Shown: piece after piece, positions 1 to 11,167 of the stretch
Layout: each line of letters begins with the position of its first letter
How positions within the stretch are numbered: the stretch's first letter is position 1
NCBI GenBank assembly: GCA_027575765.1
Contig: JANBPT010000250.1
Coordinates: forward strand, 1-50,743
Reading direction: 5' to 3'
DNA from: Tieghemiomyces parasiticus
Taxonomy: Eukaryota; Kickxellomycota; Dimargaritomycetes; Dimargaritales; Dimargaritaceae
DNA length: 50,743 nucleotides
Position numbers and translations under genes: made by a program
Notes under the pieces: model-generated
Database searches by the model: none
What the model was told of the DNA's origin: nothing
What the model saw: only the letters and a program-made list of their open reading frames with translations

Positions 1-1428
1 GCGAAGCAATATAATCAAGTGTTTACCAACAATCGGCCTTTCTAGAGGCCACTCAAGGTCAAAACATATGACGATGAGCCCACCCGTTCTCGTCACAACG
101 GGCCGGCCAGATGCTGTCGGGGAGGAGAGAGATGGGAAGGGGCGGAAGTGTGCACATATAGGACATTGGGCCAACCAATGTCCGGACCATGCGCCGGTCG
201 TACGGCTCTGTCGAAGACGCATCAGTTCTGCCGGAAACCTGCATGTCTTCTTTTGGCCCCCTTGCTTGACGTCGCTACCAGCTCATTTGCCAGCGACCTC
301 GAAGCCTGTCCGGGTTACCGGCCGCTCGATAACCATGACACCTGTCACTGGTAATGCGGCGGAGAGGACGGAAACCCGTGGCTTTGTACGACGGGACAGA
401 AGGGCTGGCTGCGGAAGCGCCATTGTCCCACCTTCTGGTCGACTTGTAGGACTCTGTCGAGCCCCTAGTTGGACTAGACCGAGGGCACCGACGGTTACAC
501 CCAACGTAAACAAAATGAAAACCGAATTGAACCTCTGATGCAGCTGATGTAGCTCGACAGTGTTGATGTCCAGGCGCCTCCTCGCAATTGCCCTCCGGTG
601 GGTGCGCTTCTGACTCATCCATCGGCTTGGTTTCGCGGACCAACACCCAAACGCAGACATCCATCCCCACCGCCCCCAACCAGCTATGCTTGCATTTCTC
701 GCTGCCGCTGCAATAAGGTTCCACTATGCACAGTTAAACGGCTATTCGTCGTGCTGAGAAAAGTAAGAGACGGGTTACTAACAGTTGCAACCCAGTAGCA
801 ATGGCGAGGTTTGGTTGAGCCGGGGAGGCCAGTGGACTAATCGGCTCGGCTGCATGAACTCCTTCTGCATGCCGGAGCGGAACCTTCAAGCCTCCCCCCT
901 CCCCCTATATTGGACACATCGCATGCGCCAGCGGGGGACGGCGGCAGTGACAATAGCTCTGGCATGGGTGACGGTAAAGGCCTCTCACGGCCCTCACAAG
1001 AGTGGCCGATGGCCTTGCAAGCTCCTTTCATTCATCTTCTCGCTACTGGAATATGAGGCGACACATCTCGGGATATACCCCCGAGAATATACCCAGGATC
1101 CAATGGATGCGGCCCCTATCCAATGGGAGTTGGGCGTTGTGGCGTCAGCGCTTGCGGGGCCCAAAAAATCAGAGCAGCTCCTGGCGCCTGATCCTCGGCG
1201 CATCCACCCATCCTGGCATGTGACACATGACCTACTTGTCCTCCTCATCACGTTGATACTGGCCGCCAGTTCAGAAGGACAAATCCCGTCTCCCCCCTCC
1301 ACTACACGCTACTCCCCTCCACAAATCGTACCCCCGGACGGTATGCTAGATGTAGGTGCATCCGAAGACCCGCAACTAGAGGCAAAAGGAGCCAGCCCCG
1401 CCACCGGGTCCCCAGAATCAACCCACCC
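1..1428. other. 5' flank, no supported gene
   Basis: No convincing exon chain was found here. The reading frames are short and lack conserved domains. One stretch at 149-184 reads on the + strand like the second half of a CCHC zinc knuckle (Cys, four residues, His, four residues, Cys-Pro), but the first Cys pair is missing, so it is treated as a curiosity. The part nearest the downstream WD40 gene (about 900-1428) is pyrimidine-rich on the + strand and probably holds that gene's promoter and leader. Confidence 0.5.
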
Positions 1429-3565
1429 ATGCCTAGTGCCCCCCCAGAAGGACTAGCCCGACTAACCCCCCCTCCTACCGGCATATTGATCATGTCCGTC
1501 CCTCGACCAAGTTCACCTTTGCCCTCAAGGGCCACACCGCCCCCGTACTAGCCCTGGACAAACACCGAGACCATCCGACCCTCGGCGGCAGCCTGCTCCT
1601 CTCCGGTTCCGGTAAGGCCATACGTAACCAATGACCCTTGCCAATCGGGTAGCCTTTCGGATGGACCCTGTACCGTTGCTGAGACCACTATTCTCTCTTA
1701 ACTCGGATCTTTTCCACGCGCTTAATGATAACGCTGTCTTGTATGGCCTCTGGTAACCTTATATTCTGGGGGCTCGGCAGAGGACCAGACGGCCCGGATC
1801 TGGGACCTCAAGACCCGGCGCTCGATACGTGCCGTCACCGGATTGGAAGTCGAGGTAAGTTGCCGCGTGGATTGCCAACAGTTTGATATCGCCGCCGGCA
1901 TTTCAGGGATCGTCCCTTAGGACCCCTCTACCCTGTCGAGTAGGCTTCGATCGGGTACCAGTAGGCGCCAGGGTTTGGATCTAATGACGGAATTGTGGGA
2001 CCCTTGCCATGAGTGTCTTCCGGGTCTGGTGATTTTTCTTGATGATGTTTTTCACCACGGGTGAGCAGCGTGGCGTGTTTGAGTGCTATTTCTTCGACAC
2101 CCTACTGCCGAGCCCATGATGTCACAGTGCCACACCTGTTGCCAACGCCAGCATGGGCCACTTCTCCTTTTTTTTTTTTTCTTGTGGCCGACTGCCATCC
2201 TACCTACTCTAACCTTGTTCACGTCACATTAATCGGAATTTCACTTGAACCCTGCGGCACAACGCTGTACCTCCTCCGTGCGCAGGTCACTTCGGTTAGG
2301 TTCAGCAGCGGCCCGGAGTCGTCGTACGCCTTTTATTTGGCAGCCGGAGATCAGGTAAGTCTGCGGGTGGCCTGATGACCGTAGACGAGCGATCCACCTT
2401 TGCGTCCGTATTTAACCCCGCTCATTTCCACCACACTCCCACGCTTACTGCGAACAGGTTCTGGAATATGACCTGCGAAATGAAGGCGCTGTTTATAGAG
2501 AACCCGTCCATCGGTTCACCGCCGGCGACGAAATCAATGCCGTAAGTTTTAAAATCTGGCCCCATTAGTCCCGGCCAGCCCTACCCCTCTACCTCGGTGC
2601 TGGCCCGCACGCCTGTAAAATTCACCCATCCGCTCGCTCATCACATCTTTACTCTCTTCCCTCCTTTTCTGTTGCAGATTGACATCTCCCCCGACGGTCG
2701 TTTCCTGGCCGTGGCCGACGACAGCGGCCAGCCCCGGGTCTACAACCTACAAACCCGGCGCCAGGATCATCCCAACTGGTTCCACAGCGGCCGACATAGC
2801 AACCTAGCCATGTGTGTTGGTTGGCAGCCTGCAGGCCGGCCGCCTTACGACTTGTGGACAGGCGGGATGGATACTGTGCAGTGCCGGTGGGGGACTCAGA
2901 ACGGGCGGCTGCTCAATCGCTGGGGAACAGCCTTTAAATTACCGGGTGAATCAGTAGGCGGTAGATCGGCACCGTCAACTGCGCCTGTCGCTCAAGGAGG
3001 AGGCGCGGGACCCGCCCAGGCCGTCAATCCGGCCTTCGTGTACAGTCTGGCTTGTCACCCGGAGGGTAGGTACGTGGCTGCTGGTCTCGGTAACGGCGCT
3101 ATTCGGCTACTGGTTGCGGCCCGGCCTCCGCCCCCATCTAAACCACAGTCGGGTGGCCGAGGGGCCAAGACAAAAGGTACCCGGAAGGCTGCTACGGACT
3201 GGGTCGAGGTGGACAATACCGAGGGTGGTGGGCTCCTCAGCACCGCCCACGACTACTCTGTCACGGCCCTGGAGTTCGTGCCTGGCGGACTGACCGACCG
3301 TCTGGTGGCTGCTGGATTAGATGGCCAAATTTCGGTATGGGACCTCAACGGTACGCCGAATGGCTCGGAAACGACCTCCGAGGCCGTGTCGTCGTTGGCA
3401 ATTAGTCTGAAGGACCGCCAGGTCTCCCTCTTTGACAAGGTTGAGTGCCTCACCGCAGTATGTCCTGATGCGGAAGTGGCTGGTAACACGCTAGTGGCAG
3501 TCGGGGGCGAGGGCGTACAGGCCGCGGTGAGGGGAAATATTGCCGTCTATCAACTACGAGACTAA
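1429..3565 (+). CDS. WDR53-like WD40-repeat protein, five exons, start unresolved
   Basis: Exons are read as 1429-1611, 1781-1854, 2286-2354, 2458-2541 and 2678-3565. The introns begin GTAAGG or GTAAGT and end CAG. WD repeats are clear: exon 1 carries LKGHTAPVLALD, exon 2 EDQTARIWDLKTRR, exon 3 a FSSGPESSYAFYLAAGDQ strand set, and exon 5 ISPDGRFLAVADDSG, a GRHSNLAMCVGWQP repeat and a DGQISVWDLNG repeat. The order, including the GDEINAIDISPDG segment and a late NPAFVYSLACHPEG repeat, resembles animal and fungal WDR53. In animals WDR53 is a WD40 protein thought to serve as a CUL4-DDB1 substrate receptor; that role is only inferred here. The 5' end is odd. The WD frame has an in-frame TAG at 1434-1436 and no ATG before exon 1. 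The nearest ATG (1429) is in another frame, and the exons sum to 1298 nt, one short of a multiple of three. Either a base is missing in the C7 run at 1466-1472, or an upstream exon joins at the CAG at 1445-1447. The gene identity is firm; the start is not. Confidence 0.8.
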
Positions 3566-4044
3566 CCGCTTGCTGCGTGACGAGCAATGCCCGTTTTAGT
3601 GCGACATACGCCTTACAGATATAATTTGGCCCGGATGAGAGCCTAGTGGGGTTGTACTAACGGGATTAATAGTCGGATAGCACCGGGAAAGTCGGTTGCT
3701 GACCAACGAATGCCGGAACTAGGGGGGGGGGGACTGCAGAGGCCCATGTACCAACCCGCTATCCTAAACATCGAGTCTAAAAACCACATACTAACCAGCA
3801 TTTCTCCCTGGTTTTATATTGAGCCTCGTTGCATGGAAAACATGCACCCGCCTACAGCAGTCCTATTTATTTGGACTATTGGGTACGAGACGGCGGGGTC
3901 CGTGGCTATCCCAATCAGATAAACCAGTGAGAGCTTGGTATAGTTACATATACACATAACGTTTAGCCCCCGTGGGCTATACGTTACTAATTAGCAGCCT
4001 GCAAGAGAGTGGGGCAGTGTCGGGATAAGAAAATATAGGCACGC
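3566..4044. other. Convergent intergenic spacer
   Basis: This short spacer lies between the 3' ends of the WDR53-like gene (+) and the Yippee gene (-). No exon was recognised. It contains a run of 11 G at 3722-3732. The 3' untranslated regions of both neighbours must lie here; no canonical poly(A) signal stands out. Confidence 0.5.
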
Positions 4045-5022
4045 TCACCGGTAGAAGTCAGTAACCGTCCGCTTTGGACGATGACGGTATGGGTATCGAA
4101 TGGGATGGGTGTCCCTTACCAGACGCCCCCTCTCGAGGATACAGCGGCCGTCTTTATAAGCCTGGCTTCGCTCGTGGGCCTTAATCTGGCGACATAATTC
4201 CATAGGGAGACGATAGGGAACGTTGCGAATCGGGGTAGCGGCCGAGTTGCACAGCTATTAGTGTGTCGCTTGTTACCACCCACAACCGGAATCTGCTCTG
4301 GACCGATAAAAATACTGGCAGAGCGGCACCGTCTCTGAAAATAGAAAGGCTTGCGTATATATATATATATATATTATCCCCAGCCCCCGTGGCTCGACAC
4401 TGCCGACCTAAACCCTATGTTTCAGTGACCCAACTTACGTATTGCCATCCGATAATCGTGTCACAGCTGCTGCACGCCAGGTCTGCCACAGTATGCAGTC
4501 CTGTGACCAGCAGGCGATCCTCGGGCTTTCCTGCCTTGGCGTTGATTCTAATAATGTGCTCGTGACGTAGCGAATGAGTGTGTGGGGAGAGGGGGGGGAG
4601 CGATTAAGTTAAGGCACCGCTTCACTTACCCGTGCCGACAGCATCGGTGGTTTCTAAAGCTTACTGCTTACATATTTTGAAACAGGTAGGACTGGCAGTG
4701 GAGTCCACGGAGACCTTGTCCAAAGGACTAAGCACGCGCGCGGGAGGGGGAGATGAACGCATGTATTAGAAGGACCTGTGAAAAGTGTCGACTCTACATG
4801 GGCGGTTTAGTTCTCGAGAAGTGCCCTAGTGACTTCCCAGCCCCGCATTATTACTATTTTCCACGCCATTCTCGTCCAGGCCTCTGCAGTGTAGCGAACG
4901 GACGGGTCAGCGCGAATGCTCACCTGTGACACCATGTCGTCGGCCGAAGCCAAGTGCGCGTTGCAGGCTGCACAGGCGTACACCTTGGGGTCGTTGAGAT
5001 ACTTTTGAAACACCCGGCCCAT
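4045..5022 (-). CDS. Yippee-family zinc-binding protein, four exons
   Basis: On the minus strand the exons are 5022-4924, 4727-4672, 4547-4439 and 4185-4045, giving 405 nt and 134 residues. Donors are GTGAGC, GTAAGC and GTAAGT; acceptors are TTAG, TTAG and CCAG; the phases agree at every junction. Exon 1 carries the start MGRVFQKYLNDPKVY and the first zinc pair C17-A-A-C20, followed by NAHLASADDMVSQ. Exon 2 gives SFGQGLRGLHCQSYLFQN, matching the family's SFxGxxGxAYLF segment. Exon 3 gives GKPEDRLLVTGLHTVADL and the second zinc pair C77-S-S-C80, then IIGWQY. Exon 4 gives KAHERSQAYKDGRCILERGR, matching the family's ESSQKYKEGKFILE ending. Yippee proteins are small zinc-binding proteins with a Mis18/cereblon-like fold; their cellular role in fungi is poorly defined. 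The C-terminal tail after ILERGR is basic and longer than usual; a GTAAGG inside the last exon could be an alternative donor. Confidence 0.9.
4356..4374. repeat. TA dinucleotide microsatellite
   Basis: Nineteen consecutive bases alternate T and A. The tract lies inside the third intron of the Yippee gene (4186-4438), so length variation would not alter the protein. Confidence 0.95.
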
Positions 5023-6158
5023 AGTGAACTGCGAGTTGCGAGGTAGGATAGTTTGGAAGGCTGGGGTTTGAGGGGTTCAGGCGGTCGGTTCGGGGAAGGG
5101 TCGCAGGGACGAATGAAAGCGAACCAAGGGGGGTCGAATGGCGATGGGAAGGTTGGAGGGTGGCGGTAGATGGCGGAGGGCGGTAAGAGTGCTACGCTAG
5201 CAAGAGGGTAGCACTAGTGAGCGCTACAAAAGCACGGTGGGTAGAAGGGAGTAAAGATTCGTACAAGAGGTGGGATATGGAAGGAAAAGCGTGGTGAAAG
5301 CGCTGGAGTCTCGATAGTCCAATAATTAGCCCCTCCTCTCCCGTTTGGCGTTGACAGTAGCCCCTAGCTCGGGGTGGTAGCCTGTATGGGACACGTGTGG
5401 GCTAGCGCGCACGGATGGTCTCAGGTCCCTTCGCTCGCACTCTGCCCTGCTTCAGAACATCCTCGAGAATAAGGGTTTGCCAGGGGTCTCAGGCGGGTTA
5501 TACTGAATGGATAAGGGGCGGGGATTAACAGGCCTCCTCCCTCCCCCACGTTCGTCCTCGGAGCTGCCGTCTAGAAGGGCACATTAGGGGGGGGGCAGTT
5601 AAGAGGTCAGGTGCCTCAAAAATATCTGATGGTGATATGAGTTCTCGCCCGGCAGAGGGATGGAACCTAGGTAGTTCCCCTTATTCGACAAGGTTCATTA
5701 GATACTTGGGTGGCTAAGAAACACTCTCTAAGGACGTCCATGTAGTCAATAAGCTGCTAAAGGTTTCAGAGAATGATAGGATTTACTACCCCCTTTTCCC
5801 ACCATAACGGTATCCCAAGTAAAACCACCAAACTTTGGGTAGCCCGCTGGGAAAAGTGTGGTCACAATCCCTGCCAGGAAAAAAATATTATCCCGCCCCT
5901 ATCCCACCACTCACCTTTTTTTTTTTTTAGCCCTGACCGCGGAGACCAGCCAAGCCACAAAATAGCCAACTTTTATACTGCAAGAATCTACCAATGGGCA
6001 GGGCGCATGCGAAGCAAACACGGTGGTTGACGGCTCTTGCTTTGCGATCCGCCTCGTGTACTTTCACTCTGACGCCTATGAATCGGTTGTTTGCATTGCG
6101 TACCCTCTTATATCCCCATATTTCATAGCCTCCGACAACCATTTCTATCGCCGTCACC
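5023..6158. other. Divergent intergenic region between Yippee and PinX1 genes
   Basis: The Yippee gene reads leftwards and the PinX1 gene rightwards from this 1.1-kb region, so both promoters should lie here. No conserved exon was recognised. It carries G-rich tracts (for example around 5588) and a T run near 5916-5928. No confident TATA box was assigned. Confidence 0.5.
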
Positions 6159-7723
6159 ATGGGTCTCGCGGAGCGCAAGAAGAAGTCAGTCATATCGGCT
6201 GACCCGAACAATTTGAGCTGGAGCAAAGGTGGGTACCGTTGGTGACGGTGAAGCTATACTAGCCTTTCCTCAGCGGCCAACCTAGGACATCCCATGTTGT
6301 GGGGAAGACGAACGTTTTCCGAGATGCTGCTGGCGAGGGCAGCGTGCCATGGTTAACCTGCTAACTGTAAAACCCCCCCGTCGGGTATCCCCTTAACCCA
6401 CCCATCTCACTTGCGGGCCACTTTTCCTCTCAGATAAAACCCGCTTCGGCTTCCGCCTCCTAGAAAAGATGGGCTGGCAGGACGGCAAGGGACTGGGCGC
6501 TAAGCAGGATGGTATTACCAAGAACCTCGCCCTTCGCAAGAACGCCGGGGCGCTTGGCGTCGGGGCCGACATTAACACAGCCGAAAACTGGCTTGAGACC
6601 GCCACGGGGTTTTCAGCTCTGCTCGAGCGACTGAACTCCCAAGCTGGTACGCCCACTGACACAGCCACCATTACCCACAGTACCGCTGAGTCGAGTGCCG
6701 CGGAGGAGGCACCTACTCGTAAGAGCAAATCATCCAAAAAGGCCAAGAAGCGTAGCCGGGACGATCCGGCCGATAGCGACGTAGCTGCCAGCGCCGAGGC
6801 CAGTGAAGGCGACGGCACCGACAAAAAGCGGTCCAAGAAGAGCAAAAAGGAGGCCAAGGAGAAAAAATCCAAAAAGGACAAGAAGGAGAAAAAGGACAAA
6901 GATGACAAGAAGAGCAAGCGGAAGGACAAGAAGTCCAAGACGGAGTCTTCCGAAGCGAAGGAGATGACTGCGATGCCAGCTGTCGAAGTGGTAACGACCG
7001 AGGTCAGCGCCCCAGCACCCATCCGGCCTATGCGGGTAACGTAAGTCACAACCCAATGCCCTGCACAGGGAGTTGGGCCGCGAATGACCGAAGCTGAGTC
7101 CATCCCACCCAGTCGGCCCTTGTACCCGACGGCCGATCCTGTGCTAACACCATTCACCGGACCATCAAACTTCAACCTGACTACCGTCACATCGTTTATA
7201 GGCACCGTGCCAAATTCCTGCGGCAGAAGCGGATGAGCACCCAGAGTACGGCCAGCTTGAACGAGATCCTCGGTATCAAGGCGAGCACTGTAACTGTCAA
7301 GGTAAGTAGATGGCGCCAGTATTCCGTGCCACATGGTGCCTGGATCTTTAACCGTACGCTTTCGAATTTCTATCCTGAGCCACCACCCCTCCCTTATCAT
7401 TGGAGTCCTAACAGCCATGACCTGTCAAATGTTATTTTATTTCACCGCCCGTCTCCTCACTTTGGTCTCCACAGTCATCATCGGCTACTGCCGCCAAGAC
7501 AGCCGTCAGCGTGTCCACCACCAAGGCAGAATCCGTCGTGGTTTCCTCCAGCGACGGCACGACGAAGGAGATTAAGAGCTTGCTCAGCACCGAGGACTAC
7601 TTTGCCAAGGCTACCAATCCGCACATTGCGGCCTACCTCAGCAAACGCTACGTGGCCAGTTCCACCGAAGCCTCCGGTATGGCCGCGGAGTTTATGCCCA
7701 TGCTAGGGGGCGGTTCGTCCTGA
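6159..7723 (+). CDS. PinX1/Pxr1-like G-patch protein, four exons
   Basis: Exons 6159-6228, 6434-7040, 7202-7301 and 7475-7723 total 1026 nt and 341 residues, with consistent phases. The ATG sits in the context CACCATGG. Residues 1-23 match the PinX1 start (AERKKKS, then NNLSWSK). The G-patch follows at about residues 25-70, with TRFGFRLLEKMGWQDGKGLG and an LGVGAD end. The next segment, TAENWLETATGFSALLERLN, matches PinX1. A strongly Lys-rich region (about residues 145-225) follows. The exon 3 peptide HRAKFLRQKRM, then NEILGIK, matches the short conserved block after the basic region in PinX1. In yeast, Pxr1 works in nucleolar rRNA and snoRNA maturation as a G-patch activator of the helicase Prp43; mammalian PinX1 also inhibits telomerase. 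The nucleolar role is inferred by homology. A poly(A) signal follows 25 nt after the stop. Confidence 0.93.
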
Positions 7724-7748
7724 CCTTTTGTAAGGCCGAATTCGATCC

Positions 7749-7754
7749 AATAAA
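7749..7754 (+). promoter_or_regulatory. Poly(A) signal AATAAA of the PinX1 gene
   Basis: A canonical AATAAA lies 25 nt after the PinX1 stop codon, the expected position for a short 3' untranslated region. Confidence 0.6.
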
Positions 7755-8019
7755 TGGCATAGCTCATTCCCGTCGAATTGCTACATTTTCTCATCCGCTA
7801 CCTTGCCTTCTTCAATGCACATGCCCTGGCTTAATATTAAAATATGATCATGTCACAATGTTACAACTATTGTGGGCACACTAGTGCTCGTGGTTGATGA
7901 AAAAAAAGATCATACATGATTGAATGCAAGGTCGATATCAGACTAGAAAGGGTAAACAAGGCGCTGTGAAGAAAGTAAGAGAGAGAAAGAGAGAGAGAAG
8001 ATTGAGAGAAGGCCGGCGG

Positions 8020-10188
8020 TTAGGAGCGCGGCGTCAACCCCACCAACTCGGCCATGAGGGCACTCAGACTTGCCTGGACCAGGCCGTCACCAGTGAGGTT
8101 GGGATTCGACGGTGAGCTTAAGGCCAGCTTAATCCCGAGCTGATCCATAGCTACGACGCTGATCTGGACCTTACCGTCGGCCACGACACCCCAGTCGTTC
8201 GGAGATATGGTGTAAACGAGATGGAGGAGGCGACCGACCACTCGGGCAGTTTTCACCGAACCTGGCAACCCGGCGATGTTTTCGAAACCGCTGACTTGTG
8301 AAGTCTCAGAACCACCGTACCGGTAGTAGAGGGCCATCGCCAGGAGGGCGCGTTCAGGGTGAGTGAGAGCAACGCCCGGGCCGGTTAGTATGGGATACGG
8401 TGATGGCGAAGGGGAGCCGGGCGAGGCCGACGTGGTATTGTCCTTCTTTTCCTCAGCAACCTGGGTGAAGAGGCCGAGCGCCATGACAGCGTCACTGTCA
8501 CTATCAATACCGCGGCGGCTTTTATCAGTACCACCTACGGAACTGGCCGTGCATAGGTTGGACACGGCCAAGGTGGCATTTAGGAGCCGACCACCCCAGG
8601 TCCAGGGAGAGCCCACGTCAAGCACGGTGATATTCCGGTCTAACGTGGCCAGCCAGGTGCTAAGCACGGCCGTCTGCCAGGCCTCCGTCGGGTCCTGATC
8701 CACAGCACGCTCGGTCACCCTAATCACCCGGATAATCTCCATTAGAGGGTCCTGTTGCCACGAAAATAGACTCGGACGACCGGGGGCTACGTCCTGGGCC
8801 GGACCGGGCAAAGCTGGAGATCCGGTGAGCACCGTGGCCAGAACACCCTGTTGAACCCCGGCCTCTGAAAAATACACGGTGTCGACGTGGGCCGTCAGCC
8901 ACGGACGGAGACTCTGGACGAGGAAAGCCACGGATGCGACGGTGCGGGAGCGGGATTTACTGATGCCGTCGATTTCCTTGAGCTTGTTCGGGGCGAGGGC
9001 TTCATCGGTGAGGAGCCGGGTGGTGAGGTCGAGGAACTGATGGAGGTCTAGACGGTAGCCGTGGAGTACCGACATGGGGTAGCTCGTGAGGAACATGGAA
9101 ATGGTGGCCAGGGAGCGGAACCCACCGCCGGTCAAATATAGGCTCCGGGGGGCCACATTGCCTGGTGCGGTCGAAGTGGCGCTGGGGGACGGGCTGGCCG
9201 TGATCTGACTGACGGTCGCGAGGATCTCGGCAGCCAGTTGGGTCCGGGCCGCAGCGTCAAGACCATCCAACCGCTGGGTAAGCACATTGGCGCCGTACGG
9301 GTACGCCGCAAACCCGCCGCTAGTGACAGTGGTGGCCGAAACGGACTCCCCAACAATGTAGGGCGCATCGTAGGTGACCGAGGAGACCTCGATACTGCCG
9401 CCGCCCATGTCCATCACGTACCCATTGACGCTGGAGTAGGAGGTCTGGGTGCCTAGCGTGGTCATGTGGCTTTCTATGCTCGTACTAAGTAAACGTACTT
9501 GCCAGCCCGCTGGATCATCCAACGATTGGAAGTGCAGTTGGCTGGGCGAGGTGATCTCGATGGGATCGGATGATGACGGTATGGAGGTCACCGCCGCGCC
9601 ACTGCTACTGAGCCCACTATCGGTGGTGGCATCGCGGATCCGGCCAAGCAACTCGTCCCGGTTGGTGGCCACGCGGGTGGCCTCGGTAGCGACTACTACA
9701 ATTGAGGAAGCGTTGTACTGCTTACATAATTTACGAAACCCACGGAAGGCCTCGGCGATCGCATCCAGCGTAGCGGCAGGAATGATTTTGGGCGCCAGCG
9801 CAGCCGGGGCGGCATCGTTGGATTTTCCGCACCTTTTAGTTTTGGCATCTGAACCGGTGGGTGCCATAGCCTCGCTGAGAGAAATGTCCGATTTTTGGTT
9901 GGCAAGGGCCGGTAGTCCGCGTAAACTGAGGAAGAGGGACTTGTCGGCGTGGGGGGACGCTGGTGTACCATAGATACCTAGACGGATACCGTTCGACCCC
10001 ATATCCACCACGGCGAACGGTGGCTGAGGGTCATTAAGAGGCGCGGGGTTATCCCTAGGTGCGAGGGCTTTGGCTTTTCCAAAAGCAGTGAAGGTGAGGA
10101 GGCCCAGGAGTAGGCCTAATACATAGCGAGCCTTAAAAGTAGGAAAACTGCCGGCCCGACCAGTATAGGTTAAAACCTGAGTGGGCAT
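8020..10188 (-). CDS. Ppx/GppA phosphatase (Rtg2-like) paralogue A with N-terminal hydrophobic segment
   Basis: A single uninterrupted exon of 722 residues. The actin-like ATPase fold of the Ppx/GppA family is clear: phosphate-1 motif VDMGSNGIRLGIYG at 61-74, the IVVVATEATRVATNRDEL block at 163-180, phosphate-2 motif DMGGGS at 260-265, YPYGANVLTQRL near 296-307 and YLTGGGFRSLA near 351-361. Fungal relatives include Rtg2, a cytosolic sensor of mitochondrial dysfunction; bacterial members hydrolyse polyphosphate or pppGpp. Here the family domain starts only at about residue 57, after a hydrophobic stretch (about 21-39) flanked by basic residues. That stretch looks like a signal anchor or signal peptide and is unusual for the family. 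The gene is a tandem paralogue of the one at 11168-13339, same strand, separated by about 1 kb. Enzymatic activity is not shown by sequence alone. Confidence 0.9.
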   Translation of the reverse strand: MPTQVLTYTGRAGSFPTFKARYVLGLLLGLLTFTAFGKAKALAPRDNPAPLNDPQPPFAVVDMGSNGIRLGIYGTPASPHADKSLFLSLRGLPALANQKSDISLSEAMAPTGSDAKTKRCGKSNDAAPAALAPKIIPAATLDAIAEAFRGFRKLCKQYNASSIVVVATEATRVATNRDELLGRIRDATTDSGLSSSGAAVTSIPSSSDPIEITSPSQLHFQSLDDPAGWQVRLLSTSIESHMTTLGTQTSYSSVNGYVMDMGGGSIEVSSVTYDAPYIVGESVSATTVTSGGFAAYPYGANVLTQRLDGLDAAARTQLAAEILATVSQITASPSPSATSTAPGNVAPRSLYLTGGGFRSLATISMFLTSYPMSVLHGYRLDLHQFLDLTTRLLTDEALAPNKLKEIDGISKSRSRTVASVAFLVQSLRPWLTAHVDTVYFSEAGVQQGVLATVLTGSPALPGPAQDVAPGRPSLFSWQQDPLMEIIRVIRVTERAVDQDPTEAWQTAVLSTWLATLDRNITVLDVGSPWTWGGRLLNATLAVSNLCTASSVGGTDKSRRGIDSDSDAVMALGLFTQVAEEKKDNTTSASPGSPSPSPYPILTGPGVALTHPERALLAMALYYRYGGSETSQVSGFENIAGLPGSVKTARVVGRLLHLVYTISPNDWGVVADGKVQISVVAMDQLGIKLALSSPSNPNLTGDGLVQASLSALMAELVGLTPRS

Positions 10189-11167
10189 GGTTAAGTAAAC
10201 GGCGTGGTGTGTTGCGCAATATTAGGGAAGCGTTGAGTTGAGATAGACAACGTTAATACCGAGGAACAGGTATGTAGGCGGTTCAGAGGAAGGTACTTTA
10301 TCGAGTCGTGGCGGTGGAAGAGGCAGGGTGTGAGAGGACGGGAGGGGGACGGCGAGGTCGGTATTTAACAATACTGCAGCCAGTCGGTCATCGCCAGCAG
10401 TATGGCAGTGTAAAGACCAGGTCTTTGACGGAGGCCTAGTGTAGTGCCTTGGTTATCGGTGAGAGAGAGGGAGAGGGGGATGGAAGAGACGGGGACGAAG
10501 CTGATTGAAAGCTGAGGAAGGGGTGTCAAAGGAATCAGGAGACCTGGGTACACTATCTCGATCTAGTCCACCACGGAGGGTCACTGAGCAACGAAGTCTC
10601 GTCACCACCATGCCGAGAATAAAATAGTATTTTCTTTTCCGCTTTGAATCGGCCGTTTCAATACCTCCAGTCTATGGCAGGAATCAGCTTGTAGCTCGAG
10701 TTTAGCTGTTGTAGAGTAATATTATACTTTCATCATGTGGCCGCCTGGTAAATCACTCCCCTTTCTGAAGCTGTCTATCAAAAGTTTTAAATTAATACTG
10801 GGGTTGACCGCAACTGCCCTATGGATTGGCGTATTGAGTACCCCCCCCCTACCTTCGATTTCCTTAGTCGATTTGTGCAGGAGGGAGCGGCGTTGATCTG
10901 AAAGTAAATATATGGCAGCGGACATGGGTATCATGAGGGTGAGGTTTATTGGAAAAGTGAGTGGGCCGGTCATTACTGTGAGTGAGGGGGTAGGGGCGGA
11001 CATGCTACTTCATTTTCCGCATCTGCAGTGCATAACGGAAACAGGACCATAAACCAAGCAATTTCGGGTAATACACGCCAGTGGCCTGTATTGCGAGTAC
11101 AAGTTGTTTTTTTTCTTTAAAAACAACTATTAATATCAGATACCAACCTTAAACAAAATGCGTAGGC
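10189..11167. other. Spacer between tandem Ppx/GppA genes
   Basis: No exon was recognised. This region should contain the promoter of paralogue A (right of its ATG at 10188) and the 3' end of paralogue B. The half nearest 11100 is AT-rich, with T and A runs; C and G runs are also present (for example near 10840). Confidence 0.5.

Noticed and set aside
6393..7418. Long open frame on the minus strand, 341 codons
   Set aside because: It lies opposite the PinX1 exons. Its Leu/Phe/Ser-rich translation is the complement of the Lys-rich region, and it crosses the PinX1 introns without splice logic.
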